A DNA stretch of 64,000 bases from Saprospiraceae bacterium (GCA_016715405.1 JADKAE010000015.1:62001-126000); one strand, 5' to 3'; shown: positions 35,448-45,961, counted from the first letter of the stretch. The notes: generated by a model from the letters alone, not told the origin. A program made the numbers and translations.

Positions 35448-36608
35448 ATGCCTATTATAGATGCAGGAAATTACCAGGTACACGTGGGCGACTGCTGGGC
35501 GCCGCTCAACCAACTCATCGCATCGCGCCCCCAAAGCAAGTTGCTCGTCATAGTCGACGGCAATACCCGGCGCCACTGTTTGCCCTTGCTCCGCCAGAAA
35601 CTAGAGCGCCGCGACCTGACGATCATTTCCGTGCCTGCCGGCGAATCGTTCAAACATATTGACACCTGCACCCGCATCTGGCAGCAAATGTTCGACGCCG
35701 GCGCCGACCGGCGCTCGCTGGTCATCAACCTCGGCGGCGGCGTCATCGGCGATATGGGCGGCTTTTGCGCGGCTACGTTTAAACGCGGTATGGATTTCGT
35801 ACAAGTGCCCACCACGCTGTTGTCGCAGGTAGACGCCTCTATCGGCGGCAAACTCGGCGTCGATTTCGGCGCTTTGAAAAACGGCATCGGGCTTTTTCGC
35901 AATCCCCTCGGCGTATTTATCGAGCCGGCTTTCCTGCAAAGTCTGCCACCCCGCGAGTTGCGCAGCGGCTATGCCGAAGTGATCAAACACAGCCTTATCG
36001 CCGATGCCGACCAATGGGAACGCCTTCGCCGCATCACAAACCTCGACCAGGTAAACTGGAGTGAATTGCTGGCGCCTTCCCTGCTCATCAAGCAACAAAT
36101 CGTGTCTGCCGACCCATACGAAAAAGGCGCCCGCAAAGCGCTCAATTTCGGACATACCATCGGCCACGCAGTAGAAGGCCGGGCTTTACAGTCGCTTGAG
36201 TCCCTCCTACATGGAGAGGCCATCGCCATAGGTATGATTTGCGAAACCTGGCTGTCGCATCACTTGCTCGGGCTTCCCTCCGACCAACTCAGCGACATAA
36301 GCAGCTACCTTGTCAAGTTGTACAAACCCAAACTACTTGATAAAAATGATTTTCCAGATTATTTGGAACTCATCGCGCAGGATAAAAAAAATGAAGGCGA
36401 CGAATGGCTGTTCAGCCTCATCCACCCCCTGGGCCACGCCTCAATCAATCAACCCGTCTCCCCCGAATTAGTCGTCGAAAGCATGGCGTATTTAACGGGT
36501 AGTTTCAATCAGATAAACATTTTTATTTTTGATTCAAAATATAACCCCGGGTTCAGTGCCCGGGTTTCAACCCGCTTAAACATAAACGATCAAACACCAT
36601 TAATTTAG
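35448..36608 (+). CDS. aroB: 3-dehydroquinate synthase
   Basis: AroB makes 3-dehydroquinate from DAHP, the second step of the shikimate pathway. Marks are GESFKHIDTC, LGGGVIGDMGGFCAATFKRG (NAD binding), VPTTLLSQVDASIGGKLGVDF, ELRSGYAEVIKHSLI and the metal-binding KALNFGHTIGHAVE with HGEAIAIGM. I start at the ATG at 35448, as the frame upstream of it is unlike the family. The conserved protein ends near residue 350. About 35 residues follow that run through a spacer hairpin, where CCCGGG occurs twice with a 7-base loop (36546-36564), so the tail is probably not native. Confidence 0.93.
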   Translation: MPIIDAGNYQVHVGDCWAPLNQLIASRPQSKLLVIVDGNTRRHCLPLLRQKLERRDLTIISVPAGESFKHIDTCTRIWQQMFDAGADRRSLVINLGGGVIGDMGGFCAATFKRGMDFVQVPTTLLSQVDASIGGKLGVDFGALKNGIGLFRNPLGVFIEPAFLQSLPPRELRSGYAEVIKHSLIADADQWERLRRITNLDQVNWSELLAPSLLIKQQIVSADPYEKGARKALNFGHTIGHAVEGRALQSLESLLHGEAIAIGMICETWLSHHLLGLPSDQLSDISSYLVKLYKPKLLDKNDFPDYLELIAQDKKNEGDEWLFSLIHPLGHASINQPVSPELVVESMAYLTGSFNQINIFIFDSKYNPGFSARVSTRLNINDQTPLI

Positions 36609-36684
36609 GATTTTGTTTAATAAAAAAACAAAATAAACAAGCGCAAAACGCCGTTATAGGTCGTTGTTTTTAACTTAATAGCAA

Positions 36685-39312
36685 ATGGAAGGAAAGGCGC
36701 CTGATCATCGGAATACCCCTGGGCCGGGCCGGTGGCAACAAGCCAAAACGCGTATTACTCAGGGTTTGCAGCGAGTGTCGAGGCAGCCCGTGATAGCCAG
36801 CGCCCTGGCCTGGCTGCAACGCCGGGCCTGGTACATCCGGTTTACCAACTGGGCAGCAACCCAATCCCGCTGGCAATTGCTCTACAAATTGGGCGGAGGC
36901 GCTTTTGTGACCGGCTTTGTATTTCTCGTTTTTTTCTCTTTTATGATCTATAAAGGCGTTTTCGGCGCCTTGCCCACCTATGGCGAATTGAGCCGCATAC
37001 GAAACAACCAGGCTTCAGAAGTATACGCCGACGATGAGGTTCTGCTCGGCAAATACTATGTCGAAAACAGGGTTAACGCTTCCTTTGGCGAAATATCCCC
37101 CAATGTTATCGCCGCACTCGTAGCCACCGAAGATGCCCGCTTCTTTGAACACAGCGGCATAGATTTGAGGGCCTGGGTGAGGGTGCTGGTCAAAACCATC
37201 CTGCTCTCCGATGATTCTGCCGGCGGCGGCAGCACCCTGAGCCAGCAATTGGCCAAAAACCTGTACCCTCGTGGCGATTACTGGTTCTTTTCCATGCTGG
37301 TCAACAAAATCAAAGAAATGTTTGTAGCCCGACGGCTCGAACGCATATACACCAAAGAAGAATTGCTCAATCTCTACCTCAATACCGTTTCTTTTAGCGA
37401 AAACATATTTGGCATCAAAGTAGCCGCCCAGCGCTTTTTCGATAAATCATCCAAAGACCTGGCCCTCCACGAAGCCGCCGTGCTGGTGGGCATGCTGAAA
37501 GGCCCTACGCTGTACAACCCCGTAAAACATCCCGATCGATCGCTGCAACGCCGCAATACGGTGCTCAACCAGATGGAGAAATACGGCTATATCGCTGCCG
37601 ACGTATGCGAGGCTGCCAAAGCAGAACCCCTGGAGATTAAGTATTTCAAAGAAGGCAACAACCAAGGGCTGGCCACGTATTTCCGCGAACACCTGCGACA
37701 AGAACTGGAAGAGGTGCTGAAAGACTACGAAAAACCCGACGGCAGCCCATACAACCTCTATACCGACGGCCTCAAAATCTACACCACCATAAACGGCCGC
37801 ATGCAGCGCTACGCCGAACAGGCTGTACGGGAGTACATGCCTGAATTGCAGCGCCGATTTCTCGAAAATTGGCCCAAAAACAAACCCTGGGAAAAAGAAG
37901 CGGTCGTGGAGTGGGCCATGAAACAATCTGACCGCTATAAATCACTGAAGGAACAGGGTGTTTCGTATGCCAAAATCGAGCAAATCTTCTCCAAGCCCAT
38001 TCGAATGAAACTGTTTAGCTGGCAGGGGAGATCGAAAAAGACATGAGCCCGCTCGATTCTATCAAATACTACCTGTCGATCTTACATGCCGGGCTGCTGG
38101 CCGTCGAACCCCAAACAGGCCTGGTGAGGGCATGGGTGGGCGGCATCGACCATACCTTTTTTAAATACGACCACGTCAAATCGGTACGCCATGTAGGCTC
38201 CACGATAAAGCCGGTGGTATACGCACAAGCATTGCGCAGCGGCGTGATGCCCTGTGAGTATATCCCTAATCAACTCACCGCTTACGACGATTTCAACGGC
38301 TGGGAGCCCCGCAATGCCGATGGCACTTACGGTGGAGTCTATTCCATGGAAGGGGCATTGAGCAAATCGGTCAATACGGTTAGTGTAGCGCTGTTGATGC
38401 GCGCCGGTCTCGACCAGGTGCGCCAGTTGGCTCGCGATATGGGCATTGAAAAAAGAATTCCCGCCCATCCCTCTATTGCCCTGGGAACAGTAGAAGCTTC
38501 GTTGTACGATATGGCGCGCGTATACGGTACTTTTGCCAACCAGGGCCGCAGGCCGGCATTGCATTACCTGGACCGCGTAGAAACTGCCGATGGCAAAGTG
38601 ATCGTAAAATTCAACCGGCCCAATCCGAACAATTTCCCGGAAGTGCTCACCCCCGACGAATCACTGATGGCCATCCGCATGATGAAATCGGTGGTGGACA
38701 GCGGTACCGCGCGCAGGCTGGGCTACGAATTCGGATTGCGGGGCAAGGTAGCCGCCAAAACAGGCACTACGCAAAATCACTCCGACGGCTGGCTATTGGG
38801 CTTTAATGCCCGACTGGTAGTTGGCGTATGGATAGGCGCTGAAACGCCGCTGGTGCACTTCCGCTCCATGAACGCCGGCCAGGCCGCCAATACCGCATTG
38901 CCCATCTGGGGGAGCTTTATGGCGAAATGTATACAAAGACGGCGGGCTCAAAAACTGGCAAAACAGTTATTTCCCACCCCTGCCCGACTCCCTGGCAGCC
39001 CTGATGGCTTGTCCGCCCTATCTCGAAGAAATGCCCGTTATGGTTGATTTTCAGGAAGGCGAAAGCATGGACGACTGGCAGCAATTTAACCAACTGTTCG
39101 ACGAATTTGACCAGGAGCAGCTAAAGGTAATCATTGAGGAGAATCCCCGCGAAGAATCCGAATCGCTTGCCCAATATGCCGAGCGCTTGCGCAACCATGC
39201 CCAACGCGACCAAAAACGCGATGACCGCAGGGAAAAACGGAAAAACTTCTGGGGAAAGATCCTGTTCGGCAATAAAAACAAGGAAGAACCGCCACCTGAT
39301 GATGGACAATAG
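36685..39312 (+). CDS. Class A penicillin-binding protein 1A (two frame breaks)
   Basis: This bifunctional peptidoglycan synthase has a short cytoplasmic part, one span (GAFVTGFVFLVFFSFMIY) and a GT51 glycosyltransferase domain (ATEDARFFEHSGID, GGGSTLSQQLAKNLY, NLYLNTVSF). The transpeptidase follows with its three motifs: STIK (active Ser, in HVGSTIKPVVYA), SVN and KTGTT. Frame breaks lie near 38030 in a GGGG run (SWQGEIEKDMSPLDSIKYY across it) and near 38965. The acidic/basic tail (REESESLAQYAERLRNHAQRD...) is coiled. In total about 875 residues, normal for the family. The gene ends just before a strong hairpin. Confidence 0.92.
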
Positions 39313-39323
39313 GGAGACTTTAC

Positions 39324-39400
39324 GACTTTAGGACTATAAGACTGTACGACTGTACGACAGTTTGATTCGTATAGTCGTACAGTCTTATAGTCCTAAAGTC
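39324..39400. terminator. 27-bp perfect inverted repeat of GACTGTAC-type units
   Basis: Bases 39324-39350 and 39374-39400 are perfect reverse complements over 27 bp, with a 23-base loop. Both arms are made of octamer-like units (GACTGTAC, GACTATAA, GACTTTAG). The element lies exactly between the stops of two convergent genes and should form a very strong bidirectional hairpin. Confidence 0.85.
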
Positions 39401-39406
39401 GGAATA

Positions 39407-40135
39407 TTACGCCTTAGAATTCTGTATCTTGTTAATCACCAAAGCGGCCTTGCGCATAAAGTCCTCGTGATGTTCGGTATATTCGTTGTAGATCATCATG
39501 AGGCGGGCAGCGTCATAAGCGGCTGTTTTGGGCATGATCTGCCGGGCAGCGATGGGGTGCAGCCAGTATTCGAGATTGTGTGAACGCAGGTAAGAGCGGT
39601 CGAGGTCGAAATTAATGACCACCGCCAGTTTATTGAGCGAAAAGAGATAATCTGTTTCTTTATTGAGCTCTTTCTGCAAATCAATGATATTGTACCTGCC
39701 AAAGTTGACGCCTGCGCGTTCACAGAGGAACACATCGCGGCGGCCGTCGAAAACGATGATATCGCGGAAACGGTATTTTTTCAGATTTTTGAGCAGGAAA
39801 TTTTTGATCGGCATTTTGGTTGGCCGCAAATTCTGGAAAGCAAACTTGAGATCTTCTTCTTCAAGCCGGAAAGTTTCTTCATAGGGTTTGTGACGCCCTG
39901 TGCGCAGATTGATTACTTCTTTTCCCCTTCCAATAGTATGACCCAGCTCGTTTACTTTTGAATACACGCTAACGATGTCGATATTGGCATTGTTGCTCCA
40001 GCTTTCAATAAAGATTTTGTTGGTGCCTTTTTCAAAAACGAGGAGCGTGATGTCGCTTATCGCGTAAAAGTTGGGGTATCCGCCGTAAATGTTGCCGTAC
40101 TTTAACTCTAAAAATGCTATACTTTCGGTGTTCAC
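39407..40135 (-). CDS. Unrecognised 242-residue cytoplasmic protein
   Basis: I do not recognise this family with certainty. The protein opens MNTESIAFLELKYGNIYGGYP, continues DITLLVFEKGTNKIFIESWSN, and has ELGHTIGRGKEVINLRTG, DIIVFDGRRDVFLCERAGV and a C-terminal LEYWLHPIAARQIMPKTAAYDAARLMMIYNEY. The spacing of strands with acidic residues (FLELKYG ... IESW ... VFDGRRD ... YDAARL) recalls an RNase-H-like DEDD exonuclease fold, but this is only a suggestion. It has no signal peptide or membrane span. The region upstream (40136-40340) holds no gene or repeat that I can see. Confidence 0.65.
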   Translation of the reverse strand: MNTESIAFLELKYGNIYGGYPNFYAISDITLLVFEKGTNKIFIESWSNNANIDIVSVYSKVNELGHTIGRGKEVINLRTGRHKPYEETFRLEEEDLKFAFQNLRPTKMPIKNFLLKNLKKYRFRDIIVFDGRRDVFLCERAGVNFGRYNIIDLQKELNKETDYLFSLNKLAVVINFDLDRSYLRSHNLEYWLHPIAARQIMPKTAAYDAARLMMIYNEYTEHHEDFMRKAALVINKIQNSKA

Positions 40136-40340
40136 GGTTGGTGTAAATTATTTAAATTAAAAATGTTGTGCATACTGGCTACCGTAAAAGCACACGGGCA
40201 GTATGTATCATATCATCGGTTTCGGGAAACTGCCCGCATAGTGTTTCGAAGCGCAAGTTATGTAAAAAAACAATACGCCTTGCAATAGGGTTGCAAAATT
40301 CGCACCTTTCAGATAATAACAACGTATTGGGTGCTGTCTT

Positions 40341-41433
40341 CTAAATCAGAAATTGGCCGTTTTCGTAAATTTTTTCGCCATCGGCCCGTATTTCGCCACC
40401 TTTGGTCATATCGGCTATCATATCCCAATGTATAGACGACTGGTTTTTGCCGCCGGTTTGGAGGTACGATTGGCCTACTGCCATATGCACGGTTCCACCG
40501 ATTTTCTCGTCAAAAAGGATGTTTTTGGTAAACCTGTTGATACCGTAATTGGTGCCAATGGCGGCTTCTCCAAAACGGCGGGCGCCATCGAGCTGGAATA
40601 CCTGGTCGAGCAGCGCCTGCCACGGCGGGCTTCCCATTTTTCAATATAACGTCTTTTGCCCAAAGGGTGACGCCCTCTACTTCGTGCCCCATGTATATAG
40701 CAGCAGGGTAAAGTGAATGACGCCGTTAACCGAATCCTCTACCGGCGAGGTATACACTTCGCCCGACGGCATATTGGTCTGCCCGTCGGAATTGATCCAG
40801 GTGCGGCCTTTGGTAGAAAAGCGAATGTCTATACCATCACCCAGGTAGTGCACGTTTTCACAGCTATTAAGCCGGTCCACGATGCGCTGCTGCGAGCGGC
40901 GTACCGAGCCAACTTTGCACCGGGTCGTCGTCGGTAAGGCGGCAGGCGCCGTACACGAAGTTTTCGTATTCTTCGAGCGACAAACCCGCCTCCTGGGCGC
41001 TGGCCGGCGTGGGGTACTGGCACAGGTTGCGCTTGAGCGAGCGGGTAGCCGTGCGTTCAAGTATTTTTGCTGCGCACCTCAGGCGCTTCCTGGCGCAGCT
41101 TCGCCTTGCCGGGATCCACATTCTGCTCTTCCCGCAAGTTGAAGGCGCCCGGATATAAAGATAAGCATCAAACGAATTCATGGCTTCGCCGTACAACATG
41201 GGCACATACCCCAGCTGCTGCTCGTTGGCTTCGGTGAGCATCAACCGCCCCTGCTCTCTAAATTCCAGGTCGACTTCTACATTGGCGCCGGCCTGCAAGG
41301 CCACACGGTATACTTCCCGCACCAAGGGCTCCGCCAGTGTGGTGCTGCGCACGTACAAGCGCTCGCCAGGCTTTACTTCCATGCAGTAATGCACCAGCAA
41401 CTGAGCATACTTTAACAAAATAGACGGTGTCAT
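40341..41433 (-). CDS. M29-family aminopeptidase (at least four frame breaks)
   Basis: The pieces add up to one AmpS-like metallo-aminopeptidase of about 365 residues. The start is MTPSILLKYAQLLVHYCMEVKPGERLYV. The middle is ENVHYLGDGIDIRFSTKGRTW and MPSGEVYTSPVEDSVNG, and the dimetal ligands appear in YMGHEVEGVTLW, RRFGEAAIGTN, GGTVHMAVGQSY and SSIHWDMIADM. Frame changes occur near 41140, 41070, 40905, 40700 and 40625. So many breaks in one gene could mean real decay, but each segment is fully conserved. The enzyme removes N-terminal residues from peptides in the cytoplasm. Confidence 0.8.
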
Positions 41434-41446
41434 ATTCCTTAGGTTT

Positions 41447-41513
41447 TTTACTTTGCGACTATACGACTGTCCTACAGTCCTACAGTCGTAAAGTCGTAAA
41501 GTCGTACAGTCTC
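41447..41513. repeat. TACGACTG / CAGTCGTA inverted octamer array
   Basis: GCGACTATACGACTG on the left faces direct copies of GTCCTACA and GTCGTAAA on the right (41473-41511). This is the same family as at 39324 and 49488. It separates the CHAT-protein stop from the aminopeptidase start on the same strand. Confidence 0.8.
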
Positions 41514-41524
41514 CCCCCCTCTCC

Positions 41525-44242
41525 CTATCTCCCCACCTGCACAAAGGCGCTCCACAGCCGGGGGGCAGCGGCTTGTTTGTTTTTGATCAATTTCAGCTTA
41601 GCTGCGCGCAGGGCCTCAGCCTCGCTTTTGCCCTTGATAATGTCATCGTAAAAAGCACTCATCAGTGTGGCTGTAGGCTGGTCGTATACCTTCCACAGCG
41701 TGCCGATGACGCTGCCGGCGCCGGCTTCGATGAAAGCACGGCTCAGCGACAGCAGGCCTTCGCCCGTATAGAGCGGACCGGCGCCGCTTTCGCAACTGCT
41801 CAATATCACGGTATTGCCGGGTAACTTCAACTTGATAATTTCGGCAGCGTAGAGGATACCGTCTTCTGCCGCATCGGGCTGACGGGGCTGTGCAAAAGCA
41901 ATACCCGACAAGGCAGGGTTCGCCGTATATACGAAGCTGTGGGTAGCCAGATGCAAGTAGCGGTATTTGTCTGTCCTCGCTTTGAATTCTGCTTCCGACG
42001 CCTCGGCGGCAATCATAGCCATGCTTTGTTGCTGGCCGGCGGCAAACAACCTGGCGATCCCGGTTACTTCTTCGGCCGAATAAGGCAAGGCCTGGAACTG
42101 GCGGCCGTCAATGGTAACCGTGCTGCGCAGGTTTTCCTGCGACTGGTAGGTGCTGTCGAAAGCAAATTGGCGACTCTCCCAGATATATCCCGTGCCAGCC
42201 GTTTCGTCAAAAACGGGCGCAATACCCAAAAATGCATTCAGATTGGAGGGCGCAGCCCCCTTTTGATGCTGCTGATAAGCGGTGGCGGCATAATAATATT
42301 GCACGGTGTAGTCTTTCACCAAATAGTCGAGTTTGTCAAAACCGACCTTGTCTTTGCTATCGTCGCTTTCTTCAGGCGCATTTTTTAGTATGGCCTCTAA
42401 AGGCGCCTGCCACAATACGTCGTGGGGAATGAATACCAGGTGTTTTTTCTTTTTCAGAACGGATATCACCGGCTGAATCAGTTTGATGTACAGGTTGTGG
42501 CCGTAAAAGATACAATAGTCTATGTTTACCTTTTTTACGCCGTCTACAAAGCCGGTGACGGCAGTAGCCATGTCGGGCAGGCCTCCACCTAAGTTGTATT
42601 TGGAATAGGTGCCGGCGCCGGTGCCCGGAGCAGGGCCCGCCTGCGCCATCAGGTTGAGGATTTTGGCGTTTTTAGGTTTTTTAAAACCCACATAGTCAAT
42701 CGGCAGCCGCTCTGCCTTGAAGTCGTCGCTCGAAAATGCAAACACGTAGTAGTTTTGATCGCCGATAAAATACGACAACAAAGCGGTTTCGGGGTCGAGC
42801 GATTGTTGGATCTGTGCCGGGGCGGCTACCTGTATATTCCAGCGCAGGCGGTAGTAATCGGGCGCCGCAATGCGCACCGAGTCGGCAAAAGATTGCAGTG
42901 CCCTTCGGGCTTGCGCCAATGCCCGAATGCCTTCTTCGTGCTGGGGCAACATGGCTAATTCGGCTTCCCAGCTTCTGATTTGAAGCAGTAATTCTTTTTC
43001 GCGGGAACTGAGCCGGGGGTAGCTGTCGGACAAGGCGTCCAGGGCCAGGGCGTCGGCGCGCAAGACGAAAGCTTTGCCGCGTTCCGACAATTCAAAGGCC
43101 TGGTCGGCGTATTGCTTGTCACCGCTTTGTTCATAAAGCAACATGGCACTTTCGATGCCGGTGGCATAACACTGGCGGCTCAGCTGCAAGAGCTGCAGGC
43201 GCGTGTCGTTGCCCAGCAAAACGCTCAACTGCGATTCTATAGCGGCAATGGCGGCACGACTATCCTCCAGCGCTTGTTGAAAGGCTGCCGTGTTGTCGGC
43301 GCGCAATGCCAGTGCGGCCCGCAGTTGCAATGCCGTGGCGAGCAGCAGCCTGTCGGGTGCGGCTTGCGCCGGCATATCCCCTTGTTCGGAGCTGATAGCT
43401 TCATCGAGGTAACGACGAGCTATGTCGAGACTGTCGATAGATATAAACAAACGCTCCTGGTTGATACGGGTGCGTATCGTTTCCCGGTGGCGCTTGCCGT
43501 AGTGCGATTCGAGCGTGGAGTAGGCGTCGTCGTAAAAACCGGCGGCAAACTCGGGATTGACTTTGCTGAACCATTCGCCGTAGCCATTGTACAACTGGCC
43601 GGCAAGCAAAAAATTGTCGGCACCTATAGCTTTCCCCAGGGCCGAATCCCAGTAATCCCGGGCTTTTTCCTGGTCTTTGAGCTTCCAGTACAACCTGCCC
43701 ATGTTGTAAAAGGTAATAGCCACGTCGGGGTGGTCTTCTCCCATTTCCACCCGAAGTGTTTCGAGCGATTGGTTGTAGTGGTGTTCGGCTTTTTCGTATT
43801 GCCCCAATTCGAGGTATGCCGAGCCCAAATAGCCGTCTATCAGCGAAAAAATATGGGGGTCGTCGATGGGTAATCGTTTAGCCTGGAGCAGGAAGTCAAT
43901 GGCACGGTCGTAGTCGCCCATGGCCAAATAAATCGCGCCGGCGCGCATATAGTTTTCTTCTTCTTCGCCGGTGAGCAGTTCTTCGCGGATCTGGCGGCTG
44001 CGATCGTTGGCCTCCAGGGCGCCGTTGTAATCACCGGCTACCATGAGGTCGTAACTAAGCAGAAAGTACGCCCTGGATAAGTCGTACAACTTATCGGGAT
44101 GCGCATGGATAAACTCGCGAAGGATGGCGCCGGCGCCCATCACATCGCCGCTGTCTGTAAGGGATTGCGCCTGTTCCAACCAGGGTTGGGCGGGCAGCCA
44201 GGAGTGGACAAACCAGAGCGCGACAAGGAGGATTTTCTTCAT
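41525..44242 (-). CDS. Secreted TPR-CHAT protein (caspase-like protease)
   Basis: A signal peptide (MKKILLVALWFVHSWLPAQ) sends this 905-residue protein to the periplasm or beyond. Residues about 25-400 are TPR-like repeats (ITFYNMGRLYWKLKDQEKARDYW and others) followed by helical linkers. Residues about 600-905 are a CHAT domain with the caspase-type dyad His768 in LHLATHSF and Cys817 in LSSCESGAG. The domain also shows AFIEAGAGSVIGTLWKVYD near the end, typical of CHAT. It starts 5 bases after the anti-sigma gene and is the third gene of the sigma/anti-sigma/CHAT operon. The frame is intact. Cleavage of the anti-sigma partner is my hypothesis; no substrate is shown by sequence alone. Confidence 0.93.
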   Translation of the reverse strand: MKKILLVALWFVHSWLPAQPWLEQAQSLTDSGDVMGAGAILREFIHAHPDKLYDLSRAYFLLSYDLMVAGDYNGALEANDRSRQIREELLTGEEEENYMRAGAIYLAMGDYDRAIDFLLQAKRLPIDDPHIFSLIDGYLGSAYLELGQYEKAEHHYNQSLETLRVEMGEDHPDVAITFYNMGRLYWKLKDQEKARDYWDSALGKAIGADNFLLAGQLYNGYGEWFSKVNPEFAAGFYDDAYSTLESHYGKRHRETIRTRINQERLFISIDSLDIARRYLDEAISSEQGDMPAQAAPDRLLLATALQLRAALALRADNTAAFQQALEDSRAAIAAIESQLSVLLGNDTRLQLLQLSRQCYATGIESAMLLYEQSGDKQYADQAFELSERGKAFVLRADALALDALSDSYPRLSSREKELLLQIRSWEAELAMLPQHEEGIRALAQARRALQSFADSVRIAAPDYYRLRWNIQVAAPAQIQQSLDPETALLSYFIGDQNYYVFAFSSDDFKAERLPIDYVGFKKPKNAKILNLMAQAGPAPGTGAGTYSKYNLGGGLPDMATAVTGFVDGVKKVNIDYCIFYGHNLYIKLIQPVISVLKKKKHLVFIPHDVLWQAPLEAILKNAPEESDDSKDKVGFDKLDYLVKDYTVQYYYAATAYQQHQKGAAPSNLNAFLGIAPVFDETAGTGYIWESRQFAFDSTYQSQENLRSTVTIDGRQFQALPYSAEEVTGIARLFAAGQQQSMAMIAAEASEAEFKARTDKYRYLHLATHSFVYTANPALSGIAFAQPRQPDAAEDGILYAAEIIKLKLPGNTVILSSCESGAGPLYTGEGLLSLSRAFIEAGAGSVIGTLWKVYDQPTATLMSAFYDDIIKGKSEAEALRAAKLKLIKNKQAAAPRLWSAFVQVGR

Positions 44243-44247
44243 GTGAT

Positions 44248-45014
44248 TCAGCGAATATAAAACTTGCCGACGTGCAGGAGGTCGGAGGCGTCTTCCAGCT
44301 TCCAGTAGTACAACCCGGGTGTCAGCTTAGCTTCAAAACTATAGTAATTTGCCGCAGTTACCGAACTGCGGTGGACTTCTTTTTCTTTGTTTGTCAAAAT
44401 AATCAGGGTCAATTCTCCTTCGGGGGCATTTTTCCAGGCAAACCGCAGTGCTTCTGCCCGCGCGATCGTGTCGCTGTTGGCGGGCGCGGTCACTTCAAAT
44501 CCTCCGCTTCGCATGGTGGAGACGATCATGCCTTCCATGTTGTCGGCGGGGGTATAAAACGAAGCGTCAGCGTATTGCGGGGTATTTTCGCGAGGAGTGG
44601 CCGGGGCTGGCGTAACCGGCTTATCGGGTTGAGCTATGCGCCCGGGGAGTCTTGGCTTGTTGTATCAACGGGGGTCTCTACCTTTACAACAGGCGGTGTG
44701 GGTGGCGCGGGTACTGACAAACGGTAAGCCAGCCACGATAACATTACAAAAACAGCAGCGGCTGCGGCACGCACTACCCACAGGCGGCGCACGGTAGCCT
44801 GCGGCGCCGGCAGGGCGCCCAACGCGCTGTAATCAGCATCGGCGATAAGCGCATACAAATCGAGGGCCTGGCCATGGCAGGGTTCGCATTGCTCGATATG
44901 CTGCACAATAGCAGAGGGCAGTTTGTCGACAGCGTCTTGCCTGAGCGCCTCGGCATACCGGGCTATGCCCTCGTCGGTAAGATGTCCGTGCTGATCAAAG
45001 TAGTTCAACGCCAT
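44248..45014 (-). CDS. Membrane anti-sigma factor with zinc motif (one frame break)
   Basis: The N-terminal cytoplasmic part has the zinc anti-sigma motif H-x3-C-x2-C in QHIEQCEPCHGQ (residues about 40-50). One span follows (VVRAAAAAVFVMLSWLAYRL, about 79-98), then a Pro/Thr-rich linker (VPAPPTPPVVKVETPVDTT). After a break near 44640 in a GGGG run comes a periplasmic domain (FEVTAPANSDTIARAEALRF, LTPGLYYWKLEDASDLLHVGKFYIR), an Ig-like sandwich often seen in Bacteroidota. The topology places the zinc domain with the cytoplasmic sigma factor and the C-terminal domain with the secreted CHAT protein. It lies 51 bases after the sigma gene. Confidence 0.82.
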
Positions 45015-45065
45015 TTGTTTTTTTCAAATGTATATGCATTAACGGTGTCAAGCCGGATTTTCGTT

Positions 45066-45854
45066 TTAATAATTAACACTTTCGGGCCTGGCTTGCTCAA
45101 AAAACAACCGCAACAATATTTTTAAAGCCTCGCGGTCGTAGGCCGACACAGGTGGATCGCCGTTGAGCAACCTGATGAGGCGGTCGGCCAACTGCTGCAC
45201 CCATTTGCGCAAAGAGTCGGCATCGGTATCGCGCGATTCGAGGATGTTGAACAAGTCTACGATGATGCCATAAACCTCTTTATCCGACAGGTGGTCGTAG
45301 GCTTCAAAAAAATGCTGCCGGATGGCTGCAGTGGCCGACTGGGTTTTGGGACCTTCGAACCACTTCAGGTCGGGCATCGACAAAATAAACCGCACAAAAA
45401 GCTTGAGGCAAAGCTCTGATTTGAGGCGTTTGCCTGCCAGGCCGCGGAAAAAACCCTCGAGGCGGTGCAATTCATCGCGAATGGCAATCTGCTCGAATGC
45501 GCCGGCTGTATTGTCGCCGGTAAATTGCAACAACTCGTCGGATAAAAACCGGGGCTGGCGCCGGCGGCTTCGCGCTATTTCAAGGCAAGCATTATAAACC
45601 ACTTTTGAAAAATAAGTGCGCAAATACACGCTGCCGTTGTATTGTGCTTTGATGCGATCCAGCTTTTTTTTCCCACAATTGGAGATTAATCTCCTGTACG
45701 ACTTCTTCTTTTTCTTCAAAAGCAAAAAACCGCGCGCCGCAAAACGCGTCACAGTAGCCTCTATAATAAACTGATAATGAGCCAGTAAGCGATCGGGCGC
45801 TTTGTGCAACCATTCCAATTCTTTAGCCTGTAAGTCTTTGTCTGCCCCTTGCAT
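45066..45854 (-). CDS. Divergent sigma-70-family factor (compensating frame breaks in region 2)
   Basis: The N-terminal part resembles sigma region 2: LLAHYQFIIEATVTRFAARG, then in the correct frame FFAFEEKEEVVQEINLQLWEKK, and NGSVYLRTYFSKVVYNACLEIARSRRRQ. The open frame has instead a lysine-rich nonsense stretch (LLLKKKKKSYRRL) between two indels at about 45660-45725. The C-terminal 150 residues (LHRLEGFFRGLAGKRLKSELCLKLFV...) do not show a clear region 4 helix-turn-helix, so the factor is unusual. A zinc anti-sigma gene follows at once, which supports the call. A near -7 box TACTTTTA lies at 45912-45919. Confidence 0.65.
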   Translation of the reverse strand: MQGADKDLQAKELEWLHKAPDRLLAHYQFIIEATVTRFAARGFLLLKKKKKSYRRLISNCGKKKLDRIKAQYNGSVYLRTYFSKVVYNACLEIARSRRRQPRFLSDELLQFTGDNTAGAFEQIAIRDELHRLEGFFRGLAGKRLKSELCLKLFVRFILSMPDLKWFEGPKTQSATAAIRQHFFEAYDHLSDKEVYGIIVDLFNILESRDTDADSLRKWVQQLADRLIRLLNGDPPVSAYDREALKILLRLFFEQARPESVNY

Positions 45855-45961
45855 TTGTTAAAAAAACATTAAAAATACCTGCGACTTGTCCGGCAAGCTA
45901 ACCGGCGTGCATAAAAGTAGGCGAATGTAGCAAAAACAAACTAATTTAAAAATCATCCGCC

